From Neisseria perflava (GTDB taxonomy: Bacteria > Pseudomonadota > Gammaproteobacteria > Burkholderiales > Neisseriaceae), in assembly GCF_019334725.1 (NCBI RefSeq), contig NZ_CP079818.1:2108001-2172000 (forward strand): a stretch of DNA of 64,000 nt, in the 5' to 3' direction. Under the pieces are notes generated by a model that saw only the letters and a program-made list of their open reading frames with translations, had not been told where the DNA came from and did not search any database. Below are positions 1 to 9,498 of this stretch, one piece after another. The translations under genes were made by a program, and so were the position numbers. Positions within the stretch are counted from its first letter, which is position 1; each line of letters begins with the position of its first letter.

Positions 1-48
1 AAGGTACGTCAGAAAATGTTTGCAAATTACATTTTAAGTTAATAAAAT

Positions 49-67
49 ATAAACTATTATCATTTTT
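49..67 (+). promoter_or_regulatory. Probable Fur box and -10 of the tbpBA promoter
   Basis: The 19 bases just upstream of tbpB match the classical Fur consensus at 11 of 19 positions by eye, with the core ATCATT intact. A TATAAA at 48-53 could be the -10 and overlaps the site, so iron-loaded Fur would block RNA polymerase. Iron repression of tbpBA through Fur is well known in pathogenic Neisseria. Only 79 bases of upstream sequence lie in the window, and no convincing -35 is visible. Confidence 0.55.
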
Positions 68-79
68 AAAAAAGTTGAT

Positions 80-1858
80 ATGAAAAATTCACTTATTGCC
101 CAAGCAGCCGGTATCCTGCCTGTGCTGCTGCTTTCTGCCTGCGCGGGTGGCGGCAGTTTCGATTTGGACAGCGTGGAAACGAAACAGCACAACCCGCAGT
201 CCGAAGCACCGAAATACCAAGACGAACAGACTGAAAAACCGGCAAAACCCGATGAAGCGCAGGCGGCGGAAAACGACCGTCCGGTTTACGGTTTTGCAGC
301 CAAAATACCGCGTCGGAACTGGCACCCGAAAAATAAAGAAGATCATAAGGCATTATCAGAAGCGGATTGGGAGAAATTAGGTGCGGGTGAGCCGGGTGAG
401 TTTCCCCAAAAGAATGAGATTTTTGCGATGGATAAGGGTACGCTGAACGAATCCATCACAACGGGCGATGGCAAAAGCCGTGTGGAAGGATACACGGATT
501 TCCAATATGTCCGCTCGGGCTATATCTACCGCAACGGTGCCAATAAAATCGATTTCAAAAACAATATCGCCCTTTCCGGCGCGGACGGCTACCTTTTCTA
601 CAAAGGCAGCAATCCTTCCCAAGCTCTGCCGATGGGCAAGTCGATTTACAAAGGCACTTGGGATTATGTAACCGATGCCAAGGAAAAACAGAAGTTTTCC
701 CAGTTGGGTAATTCGCAAGCGGGCGATAGGTACGGGGCTTTGTCTGCCGAGGAAGCGGATGTGTTGCGCAATAAAAGCGAGGCACCGGAAGGTCAGACCG
801 ATTTTGGGCTGACCAGCGAGTTTGAGGTGGACTTCGCCGCCAAGACCATGACCGGCGCGCTCTACCGCAATAACCGGATTACCCATAACGAAACCGAAAA
901 TAAAGCCAAACAAATTAAACGTTACGACATTCAGGCTAACCTGCACGGTAACCGTTTCAAAGGTAAGGCGTTGGCTGCAGATAAAGATACTGGGAACGGT
1001 CATCCCTTTGTTTCTGATTCTGATAGTCTGGAAGGTGGTTTCTACGGGCCTCAGGGCGATGAGTTGGGCGGCAAGTTTTTGGCAAACGATAAGAAAGTGC
1101 TTGCCGTATTCAGCGCGAAACAGAAAGACGGTGCAGAAAAACCATTGGCTGAAACCTTTATGGACGCTTACCGCATCGGTGCGGATTTTGTGAAAAAACA
1201 GATAGACAGCTTTGGCAACGTGGCCAAACTGCTGATTGACGGCGTAGAGCTTGCGCTTGTGCCGTCCGAAGGCACTCAGACGGCATTCCAGCATGTATTT
1301 GAGAAAGACGGTGTGAAGGTGTCGGTATGCTGCTCCAATTTGGATTACCTGCATTTCGGGGTGTTGGAACACGGCGGTTCGCACGATATGTTCCTGCAGG
1401 GCAGCCGTACGCCGGTTTCCGATATGCCTGTAACGGCGGGAGAGGCGGTATATCGCGGTACATGGTCGGGTACTATTGTTAATGGTACGAGCTGGAGTGC
1501 CGAACCTTCCAATAAGGAAGGCGGTAACCGGGCGGAGTTTAAAGTTAATTTTGCCGAGAAAACCCTCAACGGTATGCTGACGGCGAAAGACCGCATTGCC
1601 CCCGTATTCACCATCACTGCCACGATTCAGGGCAACGGTTTTTCAGGTGTGGCGAAAACCGGTGAAAACGGCTTTGCATTAGATCCGAAAAATACCATCG
1701 ATCCGAAACGGACGAATATCCGTGCAGATGTGTCCGGCGGCTTCTACGGCAAAACCGCCATTGAGATGGGCGGATCGTTCTCCGGAAATACATTGGAGGG
1801 AGAAAGCGGCAAGGCGGCAGTGGTATTCGGTACGAAACGCCAACAGCTTGTCCGGTAA
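80..1858 (+). CDS. tbpB: Transferrin-binding protein B (surface lipoprotein, isotype I size)
   Basis: Surface-exposed lipoprotein that captures iron-loaded host transferrin and hands it to TbpA. The N-terminus is a lipoprotein signal with lipobox LSAC, so Cys21 should be the lipidated first residue; a GGGSFDLDSVET anchor segment follows. The 592-residue length and motifs such as YGFAAKIPRRN, GTWDYVTDA, SDSLEGGFYGP, GNRFKGKALAADK, GTSWS and the C-terminal GTKRQQLV match the low-molecular-weight isotype I TbpB of meningococcus, with two lobes each built of a handle and a barrel. A paired cysteine (VCCSNLDY) sits near residue 417. It is first in the tbpB-tbpA operon, 86 bases before tbpA. Surface display normally needs a Slam translocon, which is not in this window. 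No strong Shine-Dalgarno is visible. Identification rests on recalled family sequence and is very secure. Confidence 0.97.
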   Translation: MKNSLIAQAAGILPVLLLSACAGGGSFDLDSVETKQHNPQSEAPKYQDEQTEKPAKPDEAQAAENDRPVYGFAAKIPRRNWHPKNKEDHKALSEADWEKLGAGEPGEFPQKNEIFAMDKGTLNESITTGDGKSRVEGYTDFQYVRSGYIYRNGANKIDFKNNIALSGADGYLFYKGSNPSQALPMGKSIYKGTWDYVTDAKEKQKFSQLGNSQAGDRYGALSAEEADVLRNKSEAPEGQTDFGLTSEFEVDFAAKTMTGALYRNNRITHNETENKAKQIKRYDIQANLHGNRFKGKALAADKDTGNGHPFVSDSDSLEGGFYGPQGDELGGKFLANDKKVLAVFSAKQKDGAEKPLAETFMDAYRIGADFVKKQIDSFGNVAKLLIDGVELALVPSEGTQTAFQHVFEKDGVKVSVCCSNLDYLHFGVLEHGGSHDMFLQGSRTPVSDMPVTAGEAVYRGTWSGTIVNGTSWSAEPSNKEGGNRAEFKVNFAEKTLNGMLTAKDRIAPVFTITATIQGNGFSGVAKTGENGFALDPKNTIDPKRTNIRADVSGGFYGKTAIEMGGSFSGNTLEGESGKAAVVFGTKRQQLVR

Positions 1859-1888
1859 ACTGGGCTGCCGGTTGACAGAGGAAAGTTC

Positions 1889-1923
1889 TTCAGACGGCAT
1901 ATCGGTTTTAAATGCCGTCTGAA
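1889..1923. repeat. Inverted uptake-sequence pair of the AT dialect between tbpB and tbpA
   Basis: TTCAGACGGCAT (1889-1900) faces ATGCCGTCTGAA (1912-1923), giving a 12-bp perfect stem with an 11-base loop. There is no T run, so it may only attenuate or stabilise the tbpB message rather than end it. Both arms carry the AT extension, whereas most pairs elsewhere in the window carry AG. Confidence 0.9.
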
Positions 1924-1944
1924 GGCAGTAAGTAGAGAAATGAT

Positions 1945-4674
1945 ATGAAACAGCAACATTTGTTCCGATTAAATATTTTATGCCTGTCGCTGATGACTGC
2001 GCTGCCTGCTTATGCGGATGTTTTACCGTCTGGACAAGTGTGGGAAAAGCAGCTCGATACCGTGCAGGTCAATGCGAAAAAACAGAAAACCCGCCGTGAT
2101 AACGAAGTAACCGGGCTGGGCAAGCTGGTCAAATCTTCCGAGACGCTAAGTAAAGAACAGGTTTTGAATATCCGAGACCTGACCCGTTACGATCCGGGTA
2201 TTGCCGTGGTCGAACAGGGTCGGGGCGCAAGTTCCGGCTATTCAATACGCGGCATGGATAAAAACCGCGTTTCCTTAACGGTAGACGGCGTTTCGCAAAT
2301 ACAGTCCTACACCGCGCAGGCGGCATTGGGTGGGACGAGGACGGCGGGCAGCAGCGGCGCAATCAATGAAATTGAGTATGAAAACGTTAAGGCCGTTGAA
2401 ATCAGCAAGGGTTCGAATTCATCAGAATACGGAAACGGCGCATTGGCAGGTTCGGTCGCATTTCAAACCAAAACCGCAGCCGACATTATCGGAGAGGGAA
2501 AACAGTGGGGCATTCAGAGTAAAACTGCCTATTCTGGAAAAGACCATGCCCTGACACAGTCCCTTGCGCTTGCAGGACGCAGCGGCGGCGCGGAAGCCCT
2601 CCTTATTTATACTGAACGGCGGGGGCAGGAAATCCATGCGCATAAAGATGCTGGTAAAGGTGTGCAGAGTTTCAACCGGCTGATGCCGGTCGAGGATACC
2701 CATCCGTACGCAAATTTCATTGTCGAAGAGGAATGTTCCAATGGATATGCGGCCTGTAAAGACAATGCGAAAAAAGATGCTTTGGCCAAAGATGAGCGCA
2801 AAACCGTCAGCACGCAGGATTATACCGGCCCCAGCCGCTTCCTTGCGGACCCGCTTGAGTATGGCAGCCAATCATGGCTGTTCCGACCGGGTTGGCATTT
2901 GGACAACCGCCATTATGTCGGAGCCGTTCTTGAACGTACGCAGCAGACCTTTGATACACGGGATATGACTGTTCCTGCCTATTTTACCGAGGCCGATCTG
3001 AATGAAAGTGTCCGGAGAAACGGTACGCCGAGCGGCTTTGGCAAATATTCGGGCAATAATAAGGCCGAAAGGCTGTTTGTTCAGGGAGAGGGCGGTACAT
3101 TGCAGGGTATCGGTTACGGTACCGGCGTGTTTTATGATGAACGCCATACTAAAAACCGGTACGGGGTCGAATATGTTTACCATAATGCTGACAAGGATAC
3201 CTGGGCCGATTACGCCCGACTTTCTTATGACCGGCAAGGTATAGATTTGGACAACCGTTTGCAGCAGACGCATTGCTCTCACGACGGTTCGGATAAAAAT
3301 TGCCGTCCCGACGGCAATAAACCGTATTCCTTCTATAAATCCGACCGGATGATTTATGAAGAAAGCCGAAACCTGTTCCAAGCAGTATTTAAAAAGGCAT
3401 TTGATACGGCCAAAATCCGTCACAATTTGAGTATCAATCTAGGGTACGACCGCTTTAAGTCGCAATTGTCCCACAGCGATTATTATCTTCAAAACGCAGT
3501 TCAGGCATATGGATCGAAAATCCCGGAAGGGGCGCAGTCACCCAACGGAAGCCAAGGCAAACCGTATTGGGTGTCTATCGGCAAGACCACGGTCAATACA
3601 TCGCCGATATGCCGTTTCGGCAATAACACCTATACAGACTGCACACCGAGGAATATCGGCGGCAACGGTTATTATGCAGCCGTTCAAGACAATGTTCGTT
3701 TGGGCAGGTGGGCGGATGTCGGAGCAGGCATACGTTACGATTATCGCAGTACGCATTCGGAAGATAAGAGTGTCTCTACCGGCACTCACCGCAACCTTTC
3801 TTGGAACGCAGGCGTAGTCCTCAAGCCTTTCACCTGGATGGATTTGACTTATCGCGCTTCTACGGGCTTCCGTCTACCGTCGTTTGCCGAAATGTACGGC
3901 TGGAGAGCCGGGGAGTCTTTGAAAACGTTGGATCTGAAACCGGAAAAATCCTTTAATAGAGAGACAGGTATTGTATTTAAAGGGGACTTCGGCAATTTGG
4001 AAGCCAGCTATTTCAACAATGCTTATCGCGACCTGATTGCATTCGGTTATGAAACCCGAACTCAAAACGGGCAAACTTCGGCTTCTGGCGACCCCGGATA
4101 TCGAAATGCTCAAAATGCACGGATAGCCGGTATCAATATTTTGGGTAAAATCGATTGGCACGGTGTATGGGGCGGGTTGCCGGACGGGTTGTATTCCACG
4201 CTTGCCTATAACCGCATCAAGGTCAAAGATGCCGATATACGCGCCGACAGGACGTTTGTAACTTCATATCTCTTTGATGCCGTCCAACCTTCACGATATG
4301 TATTGGGTTTGGGTTACGACCATCCTGACGGAATATGGGGTATCAATACGATGTTTACTTATTCCAAGGCAAAATCTGTTGACGAACTGCTAGGCAGCCA
4401 GGCGCTGTTGAACGGTAATGCCAATGCTAAAAAAGCAGCATCACGGCGGACGCGGCCTTGGCATGTTACGGATGTTTCCGGATATTACAATATCAAGAAA
4501 CACCTGACCCTGCGCGCAGGCGTGTATAACCTCTTCAACTACCGGTATACCACTTGGGAGTCTGTAAGGCAGACTGCCGAAGGAGCGGTCAATAGGCACA
4601 ATAATGTCGGCAGGTATAACCGCTACGCCGCACCGGGACGAAATTACACCCTGACTTTGGAGATGAAGTTTTAA
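1945..4674 (+). CDS. tbpA: Transferrin-binding protein A (TonB-dependent outer-membrane receptor)
   Basis: Outer-membrane receptor that binds transferrin, strips its iron and imports it with TonB-ExbB-ExbD energy. It has a signal peptide (about residues 1-24, ending AYA), a TonB box near 38-42 (DTVQV), a plug domain containing RDLTRYDPGIAVVEQGRGAS and SIRGMDKNRVSLTVDGV, then a 22-strand barrel. It ends in LEMKF, a typical terminal-aromatic beta signal. The 909 residues compare with about 915 for meningococcal TbpA, and long stretches look the same as the meningococcal protein; differences cluster in predicted surface loops. It is second in the operon with tbpB and shares its Fur-controlled promoter. 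An IS element begins 28 bases after the stop codon. Confidence 0.98.
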   Translation: MKQQHLFRLNILCLSLMTALPAYADVLPSGQVWEKQLDTVQVNAKKQKTRRDNEVTGLGKLVKSSETLSKEQVLNIRDLTRYDPGIAVVEQGRGASSGYSIRGMDKNRVSLTVDGVSQIQSYTAQAALGGTRTAGSSGAINEIEYENVKAVEISKGSNSSEYGNGALAGSVAFQTKTAADIIGEGKQWGIQSKTAYSGKDHALTQSLALAGRSGGAEALLIYTERRGQEIHAHKDAGKGVQSFNRLMPVEDTHPYANFIVEEECSNGYAACKDNAKKDALAKDERKTVSTQDYTGPSRFLADPLEYGSQSWLFRPGWHLDNRHYVGAVLERTQQTFDTRDMTVPAYFTEADLNESVRRNGTPSGFGKYSGNNKAERLFVQGEGGTLQGIGYGTGVFYDERHTKNRYGVEYVYHNADKDTWADYARLSYDRQGIDLDNRLQQTHCSHDGSDKNCRPDGNKPYSFYKSDRMIYEESRNLFQAVFKKAFDTAKIRHNLSINLGYDRFKSQLSHSDYYLQNAVQAYGSKIPEGAQSPNGSQGKPYWVSIGKTTVNTSPICRFGNNTYTDCTPRNIGGNGYYAAVQDNVRLGRWADVGAGIRYDYRSTHSEDKSVSTGTHRNLSWNAGVVLKPFTWMDLTYRASTGFRLPSFAEMYGWRAGESLKTLDLKPEKSFNRETGIVFKGDFGNLEASYFNNAYRDLIAFGYETRTQNGQTSASGDPGYRNAQNARIAGINILGKIDWHGVWGGLPDGLYSTLAYNRIKVKDADIRADRTFVTSYLFDAVQPSRYVLGLGYDHPDGIWGINTMFTYSKAKSVDELLGSQALLNGNANAKKAASRRTRPWHVTDVSGYYNIKKHLTLRAGVYNLFNYRYTTWESVRQTAEGAVNRHNNVGRYNRYAAPGRNYTLTLEMKF

Positions 4675-4702
4675 CCTAAGCAACCGTGCATCAAGGCAAT
4701 AG

Positions 4703-4721
4703 GAGACCTTTGCAAAATTCC
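4703..4721 (+). repeat. Left terminal inverted repeat of the IS
   Basis: GAGACCTTTGCAAAATTCC; perfect complement of 5902-5920. Confidence 0.93.
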
Positions 4722-4765
4722 CCAAAATCCCCTAAATTCCCACCAAGACATTTAGGGGATTTTTC

Positions 4766-5773
4766 ATGAGTACCTTCTTCCAGCAAACCGCGCAAGCTAT
4801 GATTACCAAACACATCGACCGCTTTCCACTATTGAAGTTGGATCAGGTGATTGATTGGCAACCGATCGAACAATACCTGAATCGTCAAAAAACCCGTTAC
4901 CTTCGAGACCACAGCGGCCGTCCCGCCTATCCCCTGTTGTCCATGTTCAAAGCCGTCCTGCTCGGACAATGGCACAGCCTCTCCGATCCCGAACTTGAAC
5001 ACAGCCTCATCACCCACATTGATTTCAACCTGTTTTGCCGTTTTGACGAACTGAGCATCCCCGATTACAGCACCTTATGCCGCTACCGCAATTGGCTGGT
5101 GCAAGACGACACCCTGTCCGAATTGCTGGGACTGATTAACCGACAACTGACCGAAAAAGGCCTAAAAGTAGAGAAAGCATCTGCTGCCGTCGTTGACGCC
5201 ACCATTATTCAGACTGCCGGCAGCAAACAGCGTCAGGCCATAGAAGTCGATGAAGAAGGACAAGTCAGCGGCCAAACCACACCGAGTAAAGACAGCGATG
5301 CCCGTTGGATAAAGAAAAACGGCCTCTACAAACTCGGTTACAAACAACATACCCGTACCGATGCGGAAGGCTATATTGAGAAACTGCACATTACCCCTGC
5401 CAATGCCCATGAATGCAAACACCTGTTGCCTTTGTTGGAAGGCCTATCCAAAGGTACGACCGTCTATGCCGACAAAGGCTACGACAGTAAGGAAAACCGG
5501 CAACATCTGAAAGAGCATCGGCTGCAGGACGGTATTATGCGCAAAGCCCACCGCAAACATCCGCTGTCGGAAGCGCAAACCAAACGCAACCGATATTTGT
5601 CGAAAACCCGTTATGTGGTCGAACAGAGCTTCGGTACGCTGCACCGTAAATTCCGCTATGCGCGGGCAGCCTATTTCGGGCTGCTCAAAGTGAGTGCAAA
5701 AAGCCATCTGAAGGCGATGTGTTTGAACCTTTTGAAAGCCGCCAACAGGCTAAGTGTGCCTGTTGCCGCCTAA
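4766..5773 (+). CDS. IS5-family DDE transposase
   Basis: Transposase of 335 residues that cuts and joins the ends of its own element. The N-terminal third holds the DUF772-type region (RPAYPLLSMFKAVLLGQWHSLSDPELEH) typical of IS5-group enzymes. The catalytic triad can be read as Asp144 (AAVVDATIIQ), Asp236 (VYADKGYDS) and Glu286 (RYVVEQSFGTLHRKFRYARA). The length and the intact triad argue that it is functional. The start ATG follows a short AT-rich leader inside the left end without a clear ribosome-binding site. Confidence 0.95.
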   Translation: MSTFFQQTAQAMITKHIDRFPLLKLDQVIDWQPIEQYLNRQKTRYLRDHSGRPAYPLLSMFKAVLLGQWHSLSDPELEHSLITHIDFNLFCRFDELSIPDYSTLCRYRNWLVQDDTLSELLGLINRQLTEKGLKVEKASAAVVDATIIQTAGSKQRQAIEVDEEGQVSGQTTPSKDSDARWIKKNGLYKLGYKQHTRTDAEGYIEKLHITPANAHECKHLLPLLEGLSKGTTVYADKGYDSKENRQHLKEHRLQDGIMRKAHRKHPLSEAQTKRNRYLSKTRYVVEQSFGTLHRKFRYARAAYFGLLKVSAKSHLKAMCLNLLKAANRLSVPVAA

Positions 5774-5901
5774 AAGGCGGCCCGGATGCCTGATTATCAG
5801 GTATCCAAGGGGGATTAAGGGGGTATTTGGGTAAAATCAGGAGTAATTAGGAGCGGAAATAAACGAAAACCTGTGTTTGGATTTCGGCTGTCGGGGGAAA
5901 A

Positions 5902-5920
5902 GGAATTTTGCAAAGGTCTC
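5902..5920 (-). repeat. Right terminal inverted repeat of the IS
   Basis: GGAATTTTGCAAAGGTCTC on the plus strand; perfect complement of the left end. Confidence 0.93.
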
Positions 5921-5950
5921 AGGCCGTCTGAAAACTTTCAGACGGCCTTT
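5921..5950 (+). terminator. Uptake-sequence terminator right after the IS
   Basis: AGGCCGTCTGAAA and its complement with a 3-base loop, followed by TTTCCTTT. It starts at the base next to the IS end and is probably the original tbpA terminator, now moved about 1.2 kb downstream. Confidence 0.7.
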
Positions 5951-6013
5951 CCTTTCCCCTCACAAAAATAGTATAAAATCTCCTTATCGTTCAAACCACA
6001 AACTCAAAATACC

Positions 6014-6310
6014 ATGGTCAACAAACTCACTCCCCCTCCAAGCCTGCCCGATCCGCAAGACCTCCGTGCCGTTATCGCTTACAACATGCGCCTCTACCGC
6101 GTCAACCACGGCTGGTCGCAAGAAGAACTCGCACGCCAATGCGGACTCGACCGTACCTACGTCTCCGCCGTCGAGCGCAAACGCTGGAACATCGCCCTTT
6201 CCAACATCGAAAAAATCGCATCCGCACTCAAAATCGCCCCTTACAAACTTCTCCTTCCGCCGCAAGAAATGCTCCGCCAAATGACCGAGCCTGCCGACAC
6301 CCAAGCCTAA
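6014..6310 (+). CDS. Small HTH (XRE/Cro-CI type) transcriptional regulator
   Basis: 98-residue DNA-binding protein. Residues about 20-80 form a helix-turn-helix of the HTH_3 type: [18 protein letters not shown], then [15 protein letters not shown] and a [12 protein letters not shown] tail, as in small single-domain regulators such as C proteins. It is 19 bases upstream of glnD and in the same direction, so the two are probably co-transcribed. A similar small HTH gene precedes glnD in meningococcus (from recall), so this is likely a core-genome regulator rather than a restriction controller. A TATAAA at 5972-5977 could be its -10. Its targets are unknown. Confidence 0.88.
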   Translation: MVNKLTPPPSLPDPQDLRAVIAYNMRLYRVNHGWSQEELARQCGLDRTYVSAVERKRWNIALSNIEKIASALKIAPYKLLLPPQEMLRQMTEPADTQA

Positions 6311-6329
6311 TTCACAGCCAGACACCATC

Positions 6330-8888
6330 ATGACCGCCGCCCAACAAGCCATCCAAACCTACCGGCAGCAAAAAGCCGCAGCAGAAGCCGCCTACCGCCA
6401 AAACAACCGCCCTACCGCTTACTTCCGCGACCATATCGCCGCTGCCGAAACCCTACTGCAAACCCTCTGGCAAATCCACTTTCCCGACAGCGACGACATC
6501 AGTCTGATTGCCATCGGCGGCTTCGGGCGTTGCGAACTCTATCCCCATTCCGACTGGGATTTAGCGATTATTTCCTCTACCCCATTTTCAGACGGCCTGC
6601 AACAGCAAACCGCCCAATTTATCCAAACCCTTTGGGACGCACGCCTCAATCCCGCCATCAAAAGCGGTAGCATAGAAGAAATCCTCCAAAGCACCCAAAA
6701 CGACATTACCGGCGAAACCGCCTTTCTTGAAGCACGCCATCTACAAGGCAATCCCAACCTTACCGCCCAACTTCTAAACAAACTCAACACACGCCGCAAC
6801 ACAGCTGCCTTCATCGAAGCCAAACTCCTCGAAATGGAGCAACGCCACACCAAATCCCAAGGCACAGGCGCACAACTCGAACCCAACATCAAAACCTGCC
6901 CCGGCGGCCTGCGCGACATCCACACCCTGATTTGGACAGCCAAAGCACAAGGCATAGACAGCAACCCCACCGCCCTCGTTACCGCCGGCGTCCTCACCCG
7001 CGCCGAAGCCGGCATGCTGGCCCACGGCTACCGCCGCCTCGCCAACATCCGCATTCACCTCCACCTTACCGCCGACCGCCCCGAAGACAGGCTGCTTTTC
7101 GACTACCAGTCCCAAGTTGCCGAAAGCTTAGGCTATACCCAACCCGACATCCGCGGCAGAAGCGAAGCCCTGATGCACACCTTCTACCGCGCCACCAAAG
7201 CCATCAAACAACTCAACGGCATCCTCATTCCGATTCTCAAAAACCATCAAACCCCCGGCCGCCTCCAGCACATTCACTCCATCGACAACCACTACAAACG
7301 CATCGGCCACCAAATCGCCGCCAACGACCTTGCCCTGTTCGAGCAAAATCCCGAACACATCTTCACTATCATCCAAACCATGCAGGAGCAAAACATCATC
7401 ACCATCGAGCCGCAAACCCTGCGCGCATGGTGGGCGGCCACACGGAAAATCAACGCCCGTTTCACCCAAAATCCAGAAAACCGCCTCCGCTTCATCCAAT
7501 TCTTCAAACACGGCACCGGCCTCACCCAAACCCTCCGTTTTCTCAACCTCTACGGTGTACTTGGCCGCTATCTCCCCGCCTGGGAAAAAATCACCGGCCT
7601 GCTCCAACACGACCTCTTCCATATTTACCCCGTAGACGACCACATCCTGACCGTCGTCCGCAATATGCGCCGTCTCGCCATCGAAACCCACAGCCACGAA
7701 ATGCCCGAGGCCAGCGCCATCATGCAGGCCTACCCACGACCGCACATCCTCTACACCGCCGCCCTGCTGCACGACATTGCCAAAGGCCGCGGCGGCGATC
7801 ACGCCAAAGAAGGCATCAAAGACGCACAACAATTCGCCGCCGACCACTACTACACCGAAGAAGAAAGCCACCTCCTCGCATGGCTGGTTGAAAACCACCT
7901 GCTCATGTCCACCGTTGCCCAAAAAGAAGACATCCAAGACCCGCACGTCCTCCAAGCCTTCTGCCGCCGTATTCCCACACGCGAATACCTCGACGCACTC
8001 TACCTGCTTACCATTGCCGACATCCGCGGCACCAACCCCAAACTTTGGAACACATGGCGCGCCAGCCTACTCCAAACCCTCTACCACAGCACCGCCGCCG
8101 TTTTAAACAGCAAACACCACGATCCCGAACGCCTCCCCAACCGACGCGAACAAGCCTCGACCGATCAGCTCACGCGCGCGGCCGTTCCCCTCAAAAACCA
8201 ACAAAAACTCCGCCGCATCCTCGGCAGCGCATACTACGTTCGCCATCAAACGCGGGAAATCCTCTGGCACACCGCAAACCTCGCCTACGACACCCAAAGT
8301 CCGGCCGTCCGCAGCCGCATCCTTCCCCAAAGCAACAGCCTTCAAGTCATGGTGTTCATGCCCAATGGCGACCGCCTCTTCGCACGCCTCTGCCGCATTT
8401 TCAGCAGCCACCGCTTCGACATCCAAGCCGCCCGCGCCTTCATCACCGAGCACGACTACATCCTTGACACCTTTATCCTGCAACTCCCCGACAATCTCCC
8501 GCCCGAAGAATATCCCGACCGCCAAAGCGCACTTGAAGCCGAACTCAACAGCTTCATCCACGGCAATACCACCGTCCAAAAACAAAGCGGCCGCCCGCAC
8601 ATCAGCCGCCGCATCCGCCACATCCCCATTCCGCCTACCGTAATCATCACCCCCGAAGAAGATTATCCCGGCTGGCACACCATAGACATCACCGCCGTCA
8701 ACCGCCCCCACCTCCTCGCCGACATCGCCGAGACCTTCTTCGCACACAACATCAGCCTGCGCTACGCCAAAATTACCACCTTGGATCAGCGCATTGAGGA
8801 CAGCTTCATCACCTACAGCCCATCCCTACAAGACCCACAAACCCAAAATACCCTAAAACAGGCATTGATCGAAGTCTTGACCCCATAA
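6330..8888 (+). CDS. glnD: Bifunctional uridylyltransferase/uridylyl-removing enzyme GlnD
   Basis: Nitrogen sensor that adds UMP to PII proteins when glutamine is low and removes it when glutamine is high. The 852 residues contain a nucleotidyltransferase motif [16 protein letters not shown] (63-78, metal-binding Asp75 and Asp77), the GlnD helical domain ([13 protein letters not shown]), an HD hydrolase site ([13 protein letters not shown], His481-Asp482) and two C-terminal ACT domains (from about 670 and 782) that bind glutamine. All key residues are present. Codon use is very C-rich, as in many neisserial genes. A stem-loop terminator lies at 8916-8938. Confidence 0.97.
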   Translation: MTAAQQAIQTYRQQKAAAEAAYRQNNRPTAYFRDHIAAAETLLQTLWQIHFPDSDDISLIAIGGFGRCELYPHSDWDLAIISSTPFSDGLQQQTAQFIQTLWDARLNPAIKSGSIEEILQSTQNDITGETAFLEARHLQGNPNLTAQLLNKLNTRRNTAAFIEAKLLEMEQRHTKSQGTGAQLEPNIKTCPGGLRDIHTLIWTAKAQGIDSNPTALVTAGVLTRAEAGMLAHGYRRLANIRIHLHLTADRPEDRLLFDYQSQVAESLGYTQPDIRGRSEALMHTFYRATKAIKQLNGILIPILKNHQTPGRLQHIHSIDNHYKRIGHQIAANDLALFEQNPEHIFTIIQTMQEQNIITIEPQTLRAWWAATRKINARFTQNPENRLRFIQFFKHGTGLTQTLRFLNLYGVLGRYLPAWEKITGLLQHDLFHIYPVDDHILTVVRNMRRLAIETHSHEMPEASAIMQAYPRPHILYTAALLHDIAKGRGGDHAKEGIKDAQQFAADHYYTEEESHLLAWLVENHLLMSTVAQKEDIQDPHVLQAFCRRIPTREYLDALYLLTIADIRGTNPKLWNTWRASLLQTLYHSTAAVLNSKHHDPERLPNRREQASTDQLTRAAVPLKNQQKLRRILGSAYYVRHQTREILWHTANLAYDTQSPAVRSRILPQSNSLQVMVFMPNGDRLFARLCRIFSSHRFDIQAARAFITEHDYILDTFILQLPDNLPPEEYPDRQSALEAELNSFIHGNTTVQKQSGRPHISRRIRHIPIPPTVIITPEEDYPGWHTIDITAVNRPHLLADIAETFFAHNISLRYAKITTLDQRIEDSFITYSPSLQDPQTQNTLKQALIEVLTP

Positions 8889-8915
8889 AGGCCGTCTGAA
8901 CATCTTAAAAACATA

Positions 8916-8938
8916 GGGTGAGCATTTTTTGCTCACCC
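8916..8938 (+). terminator. Stem-loop terminator of glnD
   Basis: GGGTGAGCA, a 5-base T-rich loop, then its complement. The loop contains the T run and little T follows the stem, so termination efficiency is uncertain. Confidence 0.55.
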
Positions 8939-9293
8939 TAATCACACTCAAAAATATAAACATCCTGAATATACCCTTTTAAAACACTCAAGGAATCCAA
9001 AGCCTTAAAATTCGAAACCAGAACTTCCTTCTGACATAAAACTACATACCAAAATCATAACCCAAATGAATATAATTCCAATAACAAAATTTCATTCACC
9101 TATTACGCCAAATCCTCTTCAAAAATCCTTCCTTCCAAATTTTCTCCTTATCCGTATTCAAACAAAATACGCATCCAAAATAAAACCCATAAAAAACAAA
9201 AAAATAAAATCACAAAATATTAAACCCACCGATTAATCCATAAAAACACCGCCCATCTAAATCAATTAACATATTATTAACCAAGCCAAATTT

Positions 9294-9309
9294 CTGACAA
9301 AAAACGTCA
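9294..9309. promoter_or_regulatory. Upstream dyad 1 of the pilin promoter
   Basis: CTGACAAAAAACGTCA contains the inverted repeat TGAC-N7-GTCA. An identical copy lies exactly 60 bases downstream. It is about 190-210 bases before the sigma-54 -24 element, a usual place for an enhancer-binding activator. Confidence 0.5.
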
Positions 9310-9353
9310 CATGACCAAACTTGCACACACTCTCTGTCACAAAAAACACAAAA

Positions 9354-9369
9354 CTGACAAAAAACGTCA
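9354..9369. promoter_or_regulatory. Upstream dyad 2 of the pilin promoter
   Basis: Second exact copy of CTGACAAAAAACGTCA. Between the copies, CTGTCACAAAAAACACA (9334-9350) is a related half-site. CTGACA is the complement of TGTCAG and so contains the (C/G)TGTC-like half-site described for PilR in Pseudomonas. Confidence 0.5.
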
Positions 9370-9498
9370 ACCCCCTAATTTCCCTAAAATCCTGAAACTT
9401 TCAAACAAAACCTCACAAAATCTAAAAATTAAAAAATAATCCCAATAAAAACAATGAATAAAAAATAAAAAATAAAATTTTTAATCAGTTTTGCGCAC

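Larger units (their letters stand above)
4703..5920 (+). mobile_element. Complete IS5-family insertion sequence (IS1106-like)
   Basis: The element is 1218 bp, bounded by perfect 19-bp terminal inverted repeats (GAGACCTTTGCAAAATTCC on the left, its complement on the right), with one transposase gene. Both ends and the gene are intact, so it may be active. A possible 2-base direct repeat (AG) flanks it, too short to be conclusive. Internally, AAAATCCCCTAAA before the gene and a region rich in GGGGATT after it give additional subterminal complementarity. It lies between tbpA and an uptake-sequence terminator that may originally have belonged to tbpA. The name IS1106-like is from recall of the transposase family. 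Confidence 0.92.

Noticed and set aside
6014..6310. HTH gene as a restriction-modification controller (C protein)
   Set aside because: No methylase or endonuclease gene nearby; its neighbour is glnD, as I recall for meningococcus too.
6932..7891. Long open frame overlapping glnD in another frame
   Set aside because: Very proline- and arginine-rich and entirely within glnD; a product of the C-rich codons of glnD.
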